From Beijerinckiaceae bacterium (GTDB lineage: Bacteria; Pseudomonadota; Alphaproteobacteria; Rhizobiales; Beijerinckiaceae), in NCBI GenBank assembly GCA_947456505.1, contig CANGTC010000001.1, forward strand, positions 1 through 64,000: a DNA stretch of 64,000 nucleotides, written 5' to 3'. Positions 9,479 through 18,197 of the stretch are shown piece after piece. Below the pieces are notes generated by a model, which was not told the origin of the DNA, searched no databases, and saw only the letters and a list, made by a program, of their open reading frames with translations. The position numbers were made by a program, and so were the translations under genes. How positions within the stretch are numbered: the first letter of the stretch is position 1; every line of letters begins with the position of its first letter.

Positions 9479-10363
9479 ATGCAGAATCCGCGCGACAAGA
9501 TCTTCATCACCTGCGCCGTCACCGGCAATCTCACCCTGCCGGAGCAGACGCCCCATCTGCCGATCACCCCCGAAGAGATCGCCGACTCCTGCCTTGGCGC
9601 GGCGGAGGCGGGGGCCGCCATTGTGCATATCCATGTGCGCGAGCCCGGCACCGGCAAGCCTTCCATGGAGATCGCCTATTATCAGGACGTGGTGGCGCGT
9701 ATCCGCGACCGCAACAAGGATGTGATCCTGAATCTCACCACAGGTCCCGGCGGGCGCTTCGTGCCCTCGGACGAAGACCCCAAGGTGGCTGGCCCCGGAA
9801 CCACGCTCATCGCGCCGGAAAAGCGGGTGGAGCATATCGCGCTGTTGAAACCCGAGATCTGCACGCTCGATCTCAACACCATGAATTCGGGCGGGCAGGT
9901 CGTGATCAACACGCCCGGCAATGTGCGCCGCATGGCGAAGGTGATTGCGGCGGCGGGCGTGCGGCCGGAGATCGAGCTTTTCGATTCCGGCGACATCGCC
10001 CTCATGCACGATCTCATCAAGGACGGCTCCATCAAGCCCTCGCCGCTGTGTTCCTTCGTGCTGGGGGTGAACTATGGTTTCCAGCCAGGGCCCGAGACCG
10101 TGCTCTACGCCCGCAACATGCTGCCTGCAGGCGCCACTTTCACGGCGCTGGGCGTGGGGCGGCACATGTTCACCACCGTGGCGCAATCCTATCTGGCGGG
10201 CGGGCATGTGCGCGTCGGCATCGAAGATGGCGTCTACCTTTCGCGCGGCGTGCTGGCGCCATCCAATGCAAGCCTCGTGGAAAAGGCGCGGCGCATCGTC
10301 GAAGATCTCGGCGGACAGATCGCCAGCGCGCGCGAGACGCGCGCCATGCTGGGCTTCAACTGA
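9479..10363 (+). CDS. Beta-keto acid cleavage enzyme (BKACE, formerly DUF849)
   Basis: MQNPRDKIFITCAVTGNLTLPEQTPHLPITPEEIADSCLGAAEAGAAIVHIHVREPGTGKPS; ELFDSGDI; VRVGIEDGVY. Confidence 0.92.
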   Translation: MQNPRDKIFITCAVTGNLTLPEQTPHLPITPEEIADSCLGAAEAGAAIVHIHVREPGTGKPSMEIAYYQDVVARIRDRNKDVILNLTTGPGGRFVPSDEDPKVAGPGTTLIAPEKRVEHIALLKPEICTLDLNTMNSGGQVVINTPGNVRRMAKVIAAAGVRPEIELFDSGDIALMHDLIKDGSIKPSPLCSFVLGVNYGFQPGPETVLYARNMLPAGATFTALGVGRHMFTTVAQSYLAGGHVRVGIEDGVYLSRGVLAPSNASLVEKARRIVEDLGGQIASARETRAMLGFN

Positions 10364-10383
10364 ACAAGATTCGGAGATTATGA

Positions 10384-11412
10384 ATGACGCATGCGCCAAT
10401 GACAGGGGCGGGGACCGACGCGGTTCAGGCGACCTGTCTTCGCCTTCACGCCAAGGCTGCTGACGCCAACGCCGTCGCGCCCACCATCGAGCATCTGAGG
10501 CTCGCGCGCCGCAACGAGAGCGATGTGATCGTCGAATTGCGCGCCGCCGCCGTGAACCCTTCGGATGTGAAGGCCGCCATCGGCATGATGCCCTATGCCG
10601 TCTTCCCGCGCACGCCAGGCCGCGACTATGCGGGCGTGGTGATCGCTGGCCCCGCCGAATGGCTGGGCGCGGAGGTCTTCGGCTCCTCCGGGGATCTGGG
10701 CATCCGCCGGGATGGAACCCATGCGACCCATCTGGTCGTCGAGGCGGAAGCGCTGGTGCGCAAGCCCGCCTCCATCACCATCGAAGAGGCCGCTGGCATA
10801 GGCGTGCCCTTCGTCACCGCCAACGAGGGCCTGCGCCGCGCGGGCATGCCCAAGCCCGGTGAGACCGTGCTCATCATGGGCGTCAATGGCAAGGTCGGTC
10901 AGGCCGCCGCGCAGATCGCCGCCTGGTGCGGCGCCCGCGTGATTGGCGTGGTGCGCCGCGCAGAGCCCTATGCGGGCTTCGCCAGCGCGCCGGTCGAGAT
11001 CGTGGATTCCTCCGCTGGCGATGTGGCGAGCCGAGTGCGGGAGATGACCGGGGGCAAGGGCGCCGACATCGTCTACAACACGGTGGGCGATCCCTATTTT
11101 CAGGACGCCCATAAATCGCTGGCCCTGAAGGGGCGGCAGATCCTGATCTCAGCCATCGACAAGATCGTGCAGTTCAACATTTTCGAATTCTACCGTGGCC
11201 GCCACACCTATGTGGGCGTGGATTCGCTGGGCATGAACAGCATCGAGACAGGCGCCGTGCTGCGCGAGCTCGTCCCCGGTTTCGAAAGCGGCAAGCTGAA
11301 ACCCTTCCCGATCATCGAGCGCGCGATTTATCCGCTCTCGAAGGCGGCGGACGCCTATGTGGCCGTCATGGGTTCGGCGCGCGACCGCGTGCTGCTCGAC
11401 CCCAAACGCTAG
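10384..11412 (+). CDS. Zinc-type alcohol dehydrogenase-like / quinone oxidoreductase (MDR superfamily)
   Basis: FPRTPGRDYAGVV; ETVLIMGVNGKVGQAAAQIAAWCGARVIGVVRR. Confidence 0.9.
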   Translation: MTHAPMTGAGTDAVQATCLRLHAKAADANAVAPTIEHLRLARRNESDVIVELRAAAVNPSDVKAAIGMMPYAVFPRTPGRDYAGVVIAGPAEWLGAEVFGSSGDLGIRRDGTHATHLVVEAEALVRKPASITIEEAAGIGVPFVTANEGLRRAGMPKPGETVLIMGVNGKVGQAAAQIAAWCGARVIGVVRRAEPYAGFASAPVEIVDSSAGDVASRVREMTGGKGADIVYNTVGDPYFQDAHKSLALKGRQILISAIDKIVQFNIFEFYRGRHTYVGVDSLGMNSIETGAVLRELVPGFESGKLKPFPIIERAIYPLSKAADAYVAVMGSARDRVLLDPKR

Positions 11413-11423
11413 AGGAGCCATCC

Positions 11424-11768
11424 ATGCATTTGACCCGGTTCAACAAGGCGCCCGCCTATTTCCCGCCCGAGCATTTCGACATGCGCTGCCTTCGCCTGCA
11501 GGGGCACGAGGCTGGCCCTGCGACGCAGCTGTGGATGGGCATGTCGCAGATCCTGCCGGGCGGCCATATCACGCCGAGTTCCTCGCCCATCGAGAAGCTC
11601 TATTTCGTGGTGGAGGGCGAGCTGACCGTGGAGACGCCCGACGGCGTGAGCCTGCTGCAGCCCTATGATTCCTGCCGCATCGCGCCCGGCGAATCCCGCG
11701 CCCTGCGCAACAACACGAACCGCCCGGTCATGGTGCTTCTGGCGATGCCGCTGGAGCCGCCGAAATAA
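11424..11768 (+). CDS. Small cupin-domain protein
   Basis: LPGGHITPSSSPIEKLYFVVEGELTVETPDG...RALRNNTNRPVMVLLAMPLEPPK. Confidence 0.82.
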   Translation: MHLTRFNKAPAYFPPEHFDMRCLRLQGHEAGPATQLWMGMSQILPGGHITPSSSPIEKLYFVVEGELTVETPDGVSLLQPYDSCRIAPGESRALRNNTNRPVMVLLAMPLEPPK

Positions 11769-11808
11769 ACGCAGCATCACAAAAATCGAACCCAGGGGAA
11801 GCATCGTC

Positions 11809-12813
11809 ATGATCAAGAGAATGATTGCAGCCGCAGGCCTTCTCGCAGCCGCCCTCGCCCTGCCGGGCGCCGCCCAGGCCCAGACGCCCGTGAAGATCGG
11901 CATAGGCTTTGGCGTGGGCTTTCTGCCCATGTTCATCGCCGACGAAATGAAGCTGGTGGAGAAATACGCCAAGGCCGAAGGGCTCGACGTGACCGCCAGC
12001 TACCAGCGCTTCTCGGGCTCCGCCGCCATGCAGGACGCGGTTTTGTCGGGTTCGGTCGATGTGGGCGTCTATGGCGTCGCCGCCATGCTCATCGCCTGGG
12101 ACAAGGCGCGCAATTCCCCGCAGCAGATCTTCGGCATCGCGGGCGTGAATTCGAGCCCGCTGGTGCTCGTCGCCAACAAGCCCGACGCCAAGTCGCTGGA
12201 CGACCTTGGCCCCGGCGACAAGATCGCCATGCCCGCGCTGGTCTCGCCCCAGATGTACGCCCTGCAGATGCTGGCCGAGAAGCGCTATGGCAAGGGCCAG
12301 CAAGACAAGCTGAAGCCGCAGGTCGTCGCCCTGCCCCATCCTGAAGCCGTCAACGCCATGCTTAGCGGCGGCACGGAGGTGAAGGCCTATTTCGCCGCGC
12401 CGCCCTTCACCCAATTGGTGCTCGACAGCGGCAAGGCCCGCATCATCACCTCCTCGGAAGAGGCCTTTGGCGGGCGTTCCACCTTCCTGGCCGCTGGAGC
12501 CACGAAGAAATATCTCGACGCCAATCCCAAAATGGCGGGCGTGCTGATCAAGGCCATCGACGAGGCCAGCGCCGTGATCCGCAAGGATCCCGCGACCGCC
12601 GCGCGCATCTATCTCAAGGCCGAGCCCTCCAAGCTCATCGACGAGGCGCGGGTCGAGGCCATGTTGAAGACCATGCCCGATGATTTCGGCAGCGCCGCCC
12701 ATGGCGTGCAGACCCTCGCCGATTTCATGGGCCGCATCGGCGGCCTGAAGAATGTGCCCGCGAAGTGGCAGGATGTCTTCGTGCCCGCCGCCCATGGCTC
12801 GGCCAGCAACTGA
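11809..12813 (+). CDS. ABC transporter substrate-binding protein (NitT/TauT/SsuA type)
   Basis: MIKRMIAAAGLLAAALALPGAAQAQTPVKIGIGFGVGFLPMFIADEMKLVEKYAKAEGLDV; followed by ATPase and permease. Confidence 0.88.
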   Translation: MIKRMIAAAGLLAAALALPGAAQAQTPVKIGIGFGVGFLPMFIADEMKLVEKYAKAEGLDVTASYQRFSGSAAMQDAVLSGSVDVGVYGVAAMLIAWDKARNSPQQIFGIAGVNSSPLVLVANKPDAKSLDDLGPGDKIAMPALVSPQMYALQMLAEKRYGKGQQDKLKPQVVALPHPEAVNAMLSGGTEVKAYFAAPPFTQLVLDSGKARIITSSEEAFGGRSTFLAAGATKKYLDANPKMAGVLIKAIDEASAVIRKDPATAARIYLKAEPSKLIDEARVEAMLKTMPDDFGSAAHGVQTLADFMGRIGGLKNVPAKWQDVFVPAAHGSASN

Positions 12814-12828
12814 TTGTCGGAGCCCTCG

Positions 12829-13647
12829 ATGTCGCAAGTCCTCACCCCTTCCACGCAGCCCTTTCAGGGGGTGCAGGCGACCTCGCCGCTCGTCAGCGTG
12901 GAGGGGGTGACGCTGCAATATAAAACCCCCGATCATCTGGTGACCGCCACCTATCGGGTGAGCTTCGACATCCACAGCCAGGAGCGCGTGGTGCTGCTGG
13001 GCCCCTCGGGCTGCGGCAAGTCGACGATCCTGAAGGCCATCGCGGGTTTCATGCCCCCGGTGGAGGGGCGCGTGACCCTCAAGGGAAGCGCCATCACCGG
13101 GCCCGGTCCGGACCGCATGATGGTGTTTCAGGAATTCGACCAGTTGCTGCCCTGGAAGACCGTGCAGGCCAATGTGGCCTATCCCATGCTCGTCAATGGG
13201 GTCAGCCGGGACGAGGCCGCCCACCGCGCCGCCGACGCCCTCACCAAGGTGAACCTCGCCAAATTCATGGACGCCTATCCCCATATGCTCTCGGGCGGCA
13301 TGAAGCAGCGCGTAGCCATCGCCCGCGCCATGGCCATGAAGCCCGATGTGCTGCTGATGGACGAACCCTATGCGGCGCTCGACGCGCTCACCCGCCGCAA
13401 GATGCAGGAAGAGCTGCTGCAACTGTGGGACGATGTGGGCTTCACGCTGGTCTTCGTCACCCATTCCATTGAGGAGGCCATCGTGGTGGGCTCGCGGATC
13501 GTGGTGCTCTCGCCCCATCCCGGCCAGGTGCGCGCCGAGCTGAACTGCGACCATCTGGGCTTCGCCGAGCGCGAAAGCCCCGAGTTCGGACAGCTCGCCA
13601 AACGCATCTCCGCCATGCTGTTCGATGACCACGCCGTTGCGCATTGA
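12829..13647 (+). CDS. ABC transporter ATP-binding protein (NitT/TauT type)
   Basis: LLGPSGCGKSTILKAIAGF, LSGGMKQRVAIARA, LLMDEPYAALD. Confidence 0.94.
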   Translation: MSQVLTPSTQPFQGVQATSPLVSVEGVTLQYKTPDHLVTATYRVSFDIHSQERVVLLGPSGCGKSTILKAIAGFMPPVEGRVTLKGSAITGPGPDRMMVFQEFDQLLPWKTVQANVAYPMLVNGVSRDEAAHRAADALTKVNLAKFMDAYPHMLSGGMKQRVAIARAMAMKPDVLLMDEPYAALDALTRRKMQEELLQLWDDVGFTLVFVTHSIEEAIVVGSRIVVLSPHPGQVRAELNCDHLGFAERESPEFGQLAKRISAMLFDDHAVAH

Positions 13648-14533
13648 GGATAAGACCATGACGCGCAGCGCGCCCCCGGCGAGGCCGGAACAGGAATTTC
13701 AGGTGACCGCGCCCGTGGCGCTGGGGGATGTGGCCAAGCCCCTGCCCTTCATCGAGAAGATCTTCGAGAAGGCCGTGGTGCGGCGCGGGCTGATCCTGTT
13801 CGCCCTCGCGCTGGTCTGGGAGGCCTACGGGCGCTGGCTGGACAGCCCGCTCACCTTCCCCACCTTCCTTGACACAATGACCGCCCTGAAGGACGGCATC
13901 GCCTCGGGCGTGATCCCCAAGCGCATGATGGTGACGCTGGAGACGCTGGTGACCGGCTATTTCCTGGGCCTGATCATCGCGGCCCTGCTCACCACCGTGG
14001 CGGTCACGAGCCGGGTGGGCACGGATCTGCTCTCCACCTTCACCGCCATGTTCAATCCACTCCCCGCCATCGCCTTGCTGCCGCTGGCGCTGCTGTGGTT
14101 CGGGCTGGGGCGGCCATCGCTCGTTTTCGTGATCGTCCATTCCGTGCTCTGGGCGGTGGCGCTCAACATGCACTCGGGCTTTCTGTCGGTGTCGGAGACC
14201 CAGCGCATGGCCGGGCGCACCTTCGGCCTCAAGGGCCTGCGCTTCGTACTGGGCATTCTCATCCCCGCCGCCTTCCCGGCCATTCTGGCGGGCCTGAAAA
14301 TCGGCTGGGCCTTCGCCTGGCGCACGCTCATCGCCGCCGAACTCGTCTTTGGCGTGTCGTCGGGCCAGGGCGGACTCGGCTGGTATATTTTCGAAAACCG
14401 CAATACGCTCGACACGGCCGCAGTCTTCGCCGGACTTCTCTCGGTGATGGCGGTGGGCCTGGTGGTCGAAGCGGTCATCTTCCGCGTCATCGAAGCCAAA
14501 ACGGTCCGCCGCTGGGGCATGCAGCGCGGTTGA
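13625..14533 (+). CDS. ABC transporter permease (NitT/TauT type)
   Basis: Overlaps the end of the ATPase; alternative start at 13658; hydrophobic helices; EAA-like segment MAGRTFGLKGLRFVLGILIPAAFPAILAGLKIGWAFAW. Confidence 0.88.
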   Translation: MTTPLRIEDKTMTRSAPPARPEQEFQVTAPVALGDVAKPLPFIEKIFEKAVVRRGLILFALALVWEAYGRWLDSPLTFPTFLDTMTALKDGIASGVIPKRMMVTLETLVTGYFLGLIIAALLTTVAVTSRVGTDLLSTFTAMFNPLPAIALLPLALLWFGLGRPSLVFVIVHSVLWAVALNMHSGFLSVSETQRMAGRTFGLKGLRFVLGILIPAAFPAILAGLKIGWAFAWRTLIAAELVFGVSSGQGGLGWYIFENRNTLDTAAVFAGLLSVMAVGLVVEAVIFRVIEAKTVRRWGMQRG

Positions 14534-14571
14534 ATGAATGCAGAGCCCCAAAGGCCTGACTGGAGGAAGCC

Positions 14572-15567
14572 ATGATCAAGTCGACCATCCTGCAAGCGGC
14601 CCTTCTGGCGGGCATCGCCCTCTCGGCGCCCCTGACCAGCGCCCGCGCCGAACCCTTCAAGGTGGTGGCCTTCGCAGGCTCGTCCAACTGGGCCTTCTGG
14701 GTGGCGCAGGAGAAGGGCTACTTCAAGAAACACGGCGTCGAGCCGACGCTGACCATCACGCCTGGCTCCATCGCCATGGCGAAGGATCTCTACGCCGGCA
14801 ATTTCGACCTCGCTCTCACCGCCGCCGACAACATGATCGCCTATAACGAGGGCCAGGGCGAAACCGATCTTGGCGGGACGCCCGACTTCGTGGTGCTCTT
14901 TGGCGTCGATCCCGGCATGTTGCAGATCATGGCCGCGCCGCAGATCAAGAGCCTCGCCGACCTCAAGGGCAAGACCATCGCCGTCGACGCCATGACCTCC
15001 GGCTTCGCCTTCGTGCTCAACGACGCCCTGGCCAAGCAGGGAATCGCCGTCTCCGACGTCAAATGGGACAAGGTGGGCGGCGGCGCCCAGCGTCTGCAGG
15101 CCCTGCTGGAGGGCAAGCAGGACGCGACCCTGCTCAACTCGCCTCTCGACATCGCCGCCGAGGCCAAGGGCTTCGTGAACCTGCAGGACGCCTCCCAGGC
15201 GCTGGGCGCCTATCAGGGCATTTCCGGCTCCACGCGCCGGGGCGCTGCGGCGGCCAAGCGCACGGAAATCGTGGCCTTCATCCGCGCCTTCAAGGAGTCG
15301 ATGGACTGGCTGACGGCGCCCGCCAACCGCGAGGAGGCCATCGCACTGCTGACGAAGAACATGCGCGGCATGGAGCGGCCCCAGGCGGAATTGGCCTACG
15401 CCAAACTGCTGGACCCCAAGCTCGGCATGTTCCGCGATCTGCGCATCGACCCCGAGGGGATGAAGACCGTGCTGCGCCTGCGCAGCGCCTATGGCGCGCC
15501 GCGCAAGGAACTGAAGGACGCCTCGGCCTATATCGACGAAAGCTTCCTGAAGGAGGCGCTGAAATAG
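14572..15567 (+). CDS. ABC transporter substrate-binding protein (NMT1-like), second SBP of the cluster
   Basis: MIKSTILQAALLAGIALSAPLTSARAEPFKVVAFAGSSNWAFWVAQEKGYFKKHGVEPTLTITPGS. Confidence 0.88.
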   Translation: MIKSTILQAALLAGIALSAPLTSARAEPFKVVAFAGSSNWAFWVAQEKGYFKKHGVEPTLTITPGSIAMAKDLYAGNFDLALTAADNMIAYNEGQGETDLGGTPDFVVLFGVDPGMLQIMAAPQIKSLADLKGKTIAVDAMTSGFAFVLNDALAKQGIAVSDVKWDKVGGGAQRLQALLEGKQDATLLNSPLDIAAEAKGFVNLQDASQALGAYQGISGSTRRGAAAAKRTEIVAFIRAFKESMDWLTAPANREEAIALLTKNMRGMERPQAELAYAKLLDPKLGMFRDLRIDPEGMKTVLRLRSAYGAPRKELKDASAYIDESFLKEALK

Positions 15568-15619
15568 GCGCCAAGAAACGTCGACCGTGAAGCGTAAAAA
15601 AACAAAAGGGAGAGCAAAC

Positions 15620-16501
15620 ATGACTGGCAAATTCGTCGTCGCGCCGCATTTTCGGCTGCATGAATGGGTCGCTGAGGAGAAGGGCTATTTCACGGACGAA
15701 AAGCTCGACTACGAGTTTCGCGAGACCATGGATTCCAAGGCGTCCCAGGGTCACCACATCGGCAACAAGGTCGGCGCCTATCAAAACATAGAGCAGGGCC
15801 GTTCCTGCAACGTCAGCGGCGCCTGCCACTGGACCGTGAATGTGGCCGCCGCCAATGGGCACGGCAAACTCTATCCCGATTGCTATTCGGTCTCCCCCGC
15901 AGGCGTCTTCGTGCCTAAGGATTCGCCGATCATGACGCCAGAGGATCTGAAGGGCGTGCCGATTTCGGTGGGCTACCAGTCCGGCAGCCACTATTCGACC
16001 ATTCAGGCCCTCGAACAGTATATGCCGGTCGAAGACATCAACCTGTCCTTCAACGACGGATTGCTCTTCGCCCGCATGGAGGCCCTGATCGACGGGCGCA
16101 CGCCCGCCTGCGCGGCCTTCAGCGGGCCCTATTATTTCCTGGAGCAACTGGGCTATCGCAAGGTCATCGACAGCACCTTCATGATGGCGGCCTCGATCAC
16201 GGGGGATCCAGACCCGCAGGATGTGGCGAAATATTTCCGCGCCCTGCGCCGCGCCCAGCACGACATCGACCTGCGGCCGGAGCTCTACACCCACTATTAC
16301 CGCAACGAATTCCCCCAGCGCTTCCATGACGTGATGGACACGCGCCGCTGGGGACCGGGCGAGCGCATCGTCTTCGAGCCCTATTCCCGCGAGATCTTCG
16401 AGAACACGCGCCACTGGATCTCCGAGCGCGACATCTTCGAGAAAAACGCCATGGGCTCCGAGCGCTACGAAGACGCCATCTTCATGGTGGCGGCGGAATA
16501 A
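15620..16501 (+). CDS. Substrate-binding-protein-like (NMT1/4,5-dihydroxyphthalate-decarboxylase-like) protein without an evident signal peptide
   Basis: Start MTGKFVVAPHFRLHEWVAEEKGYFTDEKLDYEFRETMDSKASQG; SBP fold features (EEKGYF, TPEDLKGVPISVGYQSGSHY) but no hydrophobic leader. Confidence 0.7.
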   Translation: MTGKFVVAPHFRLHEWVAEEKGYFTDEKLDYEFRETMDSKASQGHHIGNKVGAYQNIEQGRSCNVSGACHWTVNVAAANGHGKLYPDCYSVSPAGVFVPKDSPIMTPEDLKGVPISVGYQSGSHYSTIQALEQYMPVEDINLSFNDGLLFARMEALIDGRTPACAAFSGPYYFLEQLGYRKVIDSTFMMAASITGDPDPQDVAKYFRALRRAQHDIDLRPELYTHYYRNEFPQRFHDVMDTRRWGPGERIVFEPYSREIFENTRHWISERDIFEKNAMGSERYEDAIFMVAAE

Positions 16502-16514
16502 GCCGCAGAGAACC

Positions 16515-16549
16515 ACGCCCCGGAGCCTTTGGGCGCCGGGGCGTTTTTT
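16515..16549 (+). terminator. Rho-independent terminator
   Basis: CGCCCCGG (16516-16523) pairs with CCGGGGCG (16536-16543), followed by TTTTTT (16544-16549); 15 nt after the stop of the preceding + strand gene, between convergent genes. Confidence 0.88.
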
Positions 16550-16556
16550 GTTGGGG

Positions 16557-18167
16557 TCAGATCCCCTTGTTGGGGTCGTGGTAGAGTTCGCCCACGATGG
16601 CGGTGAGGCCGGGCGTTCCTTCGGCCAGATGGTAGCGGCCATCGGCGTCGCGACCGAGGCGCCCCTGAGAGCGCAACGCGTCCAGCGCCAGCGCCACCTC
16701 GCGGCCATCGGAACTGCCGATGCCCTCCACCAGCGCCGAATAGAAATGCGGGCCGGACTCCAGCGCCTGCTCAACCGTCTGGAACCGCGCCGCGCCCGTG
16801 AACTCCTTCGCCGCGCAGCGGGTCAACACCACCGTCTGCTTGCGGCCGAAGGGCATGGTGCAATCAAAGCCCGCCTTCGCGCCGGTGCGGCGGCCATTGA
16901 GGGACGGGTCCATGGCCTTGCCCATCATGCCCGTGACCATGACGATGTCTTCATCCGCCTGGAAGCGCGTGCCGAAGGCCCATTCCACCTGCCGGTCGTC
17001 GGCGGGATCGATATCCTCATCGAAGACATAGACATGTTTCACCTGCAGCATGGCGGCGAAGATGGCGAGAATGGCGTTGCGCGCCTCCCCATGCCGATGC
17101 TGCTTCATGGAGATGCGCAGGGTGCCAGCGCCCCCCGACAAGGACCGCGAACTGACCGCGATGGGCTCCTGACAGACGGTCTTGAGAATGCGCATGGCGG
17201 TGGCTTCCACGCGCAGCTCCGTCATGCAGGCCGCGTCCGTCTGATCCAGCACGAAGGCGGAGCCGTGCTGCAGGGTCATGTGCATGACGTCGCTGCGCAT
17301 GGTGATCGCCGTGCAGGTGAAAACGGGATCCATATGAATCGAGCCGTAGTAACCCATGTATTCGCCATAGGGCCCTTCGGGCTCGCAATAGCCGCGCTCG
17401 TCAAGATAGCCCTCGATGACGATCTCCGCATCGGCGGGCACCAGGATATTGTTGGTGAGGCTCTTCACGAAGGGCGCGGGCTCCCCGCGCAGGGCCGAGA
17501 CCATATGGTGTTCGTCACCCTGCTGGCGCGTGGTGGCGGCGAGGAAATCGAGGGGATGGCAGCCGAGCGTGAAGCTCATGGGCAAACGCTCGCCACGCTT
17601 CACGCAGCCTTCATAGATGCGCTTGAGATCGGAGGGCGCGGTGACATTGGTGCCCGCCTGGGTGCGGTTGCGCAGGGCGAGGCGCCTGCTGCCCACATTG
17701 GTGCGGCCGGACACGGGATCGATCACATAATCGACGCCGGAACTGATGTAGCAGCTGCCATCGAGCCCATGCTGGGGATAGAAAGGCAGCTTGCTGAGAT
17801 CAATGTCCTTGCCGGTGATCTGCACCGCATGGACCGGCGCCTCGTTGGAAGGAACCTCGACGGAGGTTTTCGGGGTCGCAATGCGCGTGAGCAGCTTTTC
17901 GTGCATGGTCTCGGGTGTGGCGTCGAGGGCGACCATGAGGCGCTCGCGGCTGGCGGCGACCTTGGCGGCAAGCTCCACCCGCTCGGGCCCCGCCTGCCGG
18001 AAGAGCACGGCCTTTGGGGTTTTCTCGATGATGGAGGCCAGCGCTGTAAGCGCCACGGGCTCGTCGTGAATCTCCACATCATCGCGGGCGATCAGTTGAT
18101 CAACGAAACTGCGCAACCGATATTTTTCGAAGTCGAATTCCTGGCCCAGCCTGCCGGTCCCGCTCAT
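16557..18167 (-). CDS. UbiD family decarboxylase
   Basis: YRLRSFVDQLIARDDVEIHDEPVALTALASIIEKTPKAVLF; PYGEYMGYYGS; VFDEDIDPADDRQVEWAFGTRFQADEDI. GGAGAC precedes ATG 18167. Confidence 0.92.
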   Translation of the reverse strand: MSGTGRLGQEFDFEKYRLRSFVDQLIARDDVEIHDEPVALTALASIIEKTPKAVLFRQAGPERVELAAKVAASRERLMVALDATPETMHEKLLTRIATPKTSVEVPSNEAPVHAVQITGKDIDLSKLPFYPQHGLDGSCYISSGVDYVIDPVSGRTNVGSRRLALRNRTQAGTNVTAPSDLKRIYEGCVKRGERLPMSFTLGCHPLDFLAATTRQQGDEHHMVSALRGEPAPFVKSLTNNILVPADAEIVIEGYLDERGYCEPEGPYGEYMGYYGSIHMDPVFTCTAITMRSDVMHMTLQHGSAFVLDQTDAACMTELRVEATAMRILKTVCQEPIAVSSRSLSGGAGTLRISMKQHRHGEARNAILAIFAAMLQVKHVYVFDEDIDPADDRQVEWAFGTRFQADEDIVMVTGMMGKAMDPSLNGRRTGAKAGFDCTMPFGRKQTVVLTRCAAKEFTGAARFQTVEQALESGPHFYSALVEGIGSSDGREVALALDALRSQGRLGRDADGRYHLAEGTPGLTAIVGELYHDPNKGI

Positions 18168-18197
18168 CTGCTTTGTCTCCACCCGTTTTATCAAAAA

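Noticed and set aside
11728-13659. 643-aa minus-strand ORF opposite ABC SBP and ATPase genes
   Set aside because: Antisense to clear ABC genes with Walker motifs; no domain seen in the translation.
13957-15630. 557-aa minus-strand ORF opposite ABC permease and SBP
   Set aside because: Antisense to strongly supported genes; composition not protein-like.
1844-16501. Idea that the two ABC clusters are a recent tandem duplication
   Set aside because: The SBP, ATPase and permease sequences differ widely outside the family motifs; they look like independent members of the NitT/TauT family.
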